Source: Caulobacteraceae bacterium (lineage in GTDB: Bacteria; Pseudomonadota; Alphaproteobacteria; Caulobacterales; Caulobacteraceae). From it: a DNA stretch of 7,021 nucleotides. The stretch spans positions 1 to 7,021 of the forward strand of contig JADZBR010000385.1 of NCBI GenBank assembly GCA_020852035.1, written 5' to 3'. Below, piece by piece: positions 5,795 through 7,021 of this stretch (the stretch's first letter is position 1; each line of letters opens with the position of its first letter). Below the pieces are notes generated by a model. It saw only the letters and a list, made by a program, of their open reading frames with translations, did not search any database and had not been told where the DNA came from. Position numbers and translations under genes: made by a program.

Positions 5795-7021
5795 ATGCTT
5801 CCCAAGCCCCGCGCCGACCTCGTCCCCAACACGCCGGAGTACGAGGCGATCCCCCTGGTGAAGGCCACCGGCTTTCGCGAGTACGACGTGCGCTGGGTGC
5901 TGGAGAAGGAACTCAACCTCCTCGGCCTGCAGGCGCTGGGCCTCGGGCTCGGGACCTACATCCAGCAACAGGGCAAGCGCCGCATCGTCGTCGGCCACGA
6001 CTTCCGCAGCTATTCGCTCTCAGTGAAGCAGGCGCTGGTCCTCGGCCTCGTCGAGGCCGGCTGCGAGGTGCTGGACATCGGCCTGGCGCTCTCGCCGATG
6101 GCCTACTACGCCCAGTTCGCGCTCGATGCGCCCTGCGTGGCGATGGTCACCGCCAGCCACAACGAGAACGGCTGGACCGGGGTCAAGATGGGCGCCCAGC
6201 CGCCGCTGACCTTCGGCCCCGACGAGATCGGCCCGCTGAAGGACATCGTCCTCGGCGGCAAGGGCGAGCCGCGCCCCGGCGGGACCGTCGAGCACATCGA
6301 GAACTTCCGCGAACGCTACCTCGCCGACGTCGCCGCCCGCGCCAGCCTCGCCCGCCCGCTGAAGGTCGTCTGCGCCTGCGGCAACGGCACGGCGGGCGCC
6401 TTCGCCCCGGAGGCGCTGCGCCGCATGGGCGCGGAGGTGATCGAGATGGACTGCGACCTCGACTGGACCTTCCCGCGCTACAACCCCAACCCCGAGGACC
6501 ACGAGATGCTCGTGGAAATGGCCAAGGCCGTCCGAGAGCATGGCGCGGACCTGGCGCTCGGCTTCGACGGCGACGGCGACCGTTGCGGGGTGGTGGACGA
6601 CACCGGCGAGGAGATCTTCGCCGACAAGATCGGCCTGATGCTGGCCCGCGACCTTTCGGCCCTGCACCCGAACTCCACCTTCGTGGTCGACGTGAAATCC
6701 ACCGGCCTCTACGCCACCGACGAGGTGCTGAAGGCCAACGGCGCCGCCACCGTCTACTGGAAGACCGGCCACAGCTACATCAAGCGCAAGACCGCCGAGC
6801 TCGGCGCCCTGGCCGGCTTCGAGAAGAGCGGCCACTTCTTCTTCAACGCCCCCTACGGCCACGGCTACGACGACGGCATCGTGGCGGCGGCGGCGGTGCT
6901 CTCGATGCTCGACCGCAACCCCGGCAAGCGTCTCTCCGAGCTGAAGGCCGCCCTGCCGATGGCCTGGACCTCGCTCACCATGAGCCCGCACTGCGCCGAC
7001 GAGGAGAAGTACGGCGTCGTC
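5795..7021 (+). CDS. Phosphomannomutase/phosphoglucomutase (partial, 3' end outside window)
   Basis: This enzyme interconverts hexose-6-phosphate and hexose-1-phosphate, supplying mannose-1-phosphate for GDP-mannose-derived sugars or glucose-1-phosphate for UDP-glucose, in the cytoplasm. The first 409 residues are visible and uninterrupted. The catalytic phosphoserine loop is TASHNENGWTGVKMG with Ser121; the magnesium loop is DGDGDR (258-263); the sugar-specificity loop is GFEKSGH (341-347), with Glu343 and Ser345 in the positions seen in alpha-D-phosphohexomutases. Family proteins are usually about 460-500 residues, so the phosphate-binding fourth domain should lie just past the right edge. 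ATG 5795 gives MLPKPRADLVPNTPEYEAIP, a start I associate with alphaproteobacterial members. The ribosome site is weak (GTGAG, four bases before). It is separated from the glycosyltransferase gene by about 725 bases and probably has its own promoter. In Caulobacter, GDP-mannose feeds O-antigen synthesis, which fits the S-layer-like gene here. Mannose versus glucose preference cannot be settled. Confidence 0.92.
   Translation, partial: MLPKPRADLVPNTPEYEAIPLVKATGFREYDVRWVLEKELNLLGLQALGLGLGTYIQQQGKRRIVVGHDFRSYSLSVKQALVLGLVEAGCEVLDIGLALSPMAYYAQFALDAPCVAMVTASHNENGWTGVKMGAQPPLTFGPDEIGPLKDIVLGGKGEPRPGGTVEHIENFRERYLADVAARASLARPLKVVCACGNGTAGAFAPEALRRMGAEVIEMDCDLDWTFPRYNPNPEDHEMLVEMAKAVREHGADLALGFDGDGDRCGVVDDTGEEIFADKIGLMLARDLSALHPNSTFVVDVKSTGLYATDEVLKANGAATVYWKTGHSYIKRKTAELGALAGFEKSGHFFFNAPYGHGYDDGIVAAAAVLSMLDRNPGKRLSELKAALPMAWTSLTMSPHCADEEKYGVV

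Noticed and set aside
6020..6991. Minus-strand open frame of 323 codons
   Set aside because: It is antisense to the phosphohexomutase gene, whose catalytic motifs are all intact on the plus strand.

Overview
The window is very GC-rich DNA with strong G/C preference at third codon positions. Gene content and protein sequences point to an alphaproteobacterium of the Caulobacterales (Caulobacter or Phenylobacterium type). The clearest pointer is a leftward gene cut by the left edge, whose first 115 residues read like the N-terminal LPS-anchoring domain of the Caulobacter S-layer protein RsaA. The genus assignment is inference from remembered family sequences.

Layout. (1) 1-346, minus strand: 5' end of an RsaA-like S-layer or RTX-type surface protein. 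(2) 347-560: an AT-richer divergent control region with a good Shine-Dalgarno for the leftward gene, an 8-bp inverted repeat and weak promoter-like boxes. (3) 561-5068, plus strand: a compact, probably co-transcribed run of four genes. These are a small XRE-type DNA-binding protein, an unrecognised Ala/Pro-rich single-pass membrane protein with conserved-looking ends, an FkbM-type SAM-dependent methyltransferase with an N-terminal coiled coil, and a GT4-like glycosyltransferase. (4) 5069-5794: a less GC-rich stretch with no convincing plus-strand gene but two plausible small minus-strand genes, each encoding one hydrophobic segment. (5) 5795 to the right edge, plus strand: a phosphomannomutase/phosphoglucomutase cut at residue 409, with its catalytic motifs present.

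How it may work together (inference). The locus looks like cell-surface construction. A surface-layer protein that docks on lipopolysaccharide lies beside a glycosyltransferase and a methyltransferase that could modify a surface glycan, and a mutase that makes mannose-1-phosphate or glucose-1-phosphate for nucleotide-sugar synthesis. The XRE protein and its membrane-protein partner, divergent from the S-layer-like gene, are the most novel part. They could form a regulator plus envelope factor that links surface-layer output to envelope state, but nothing in the sequence proves this. No RNA genes, insertion sequences or CRISPR arrays were seen.
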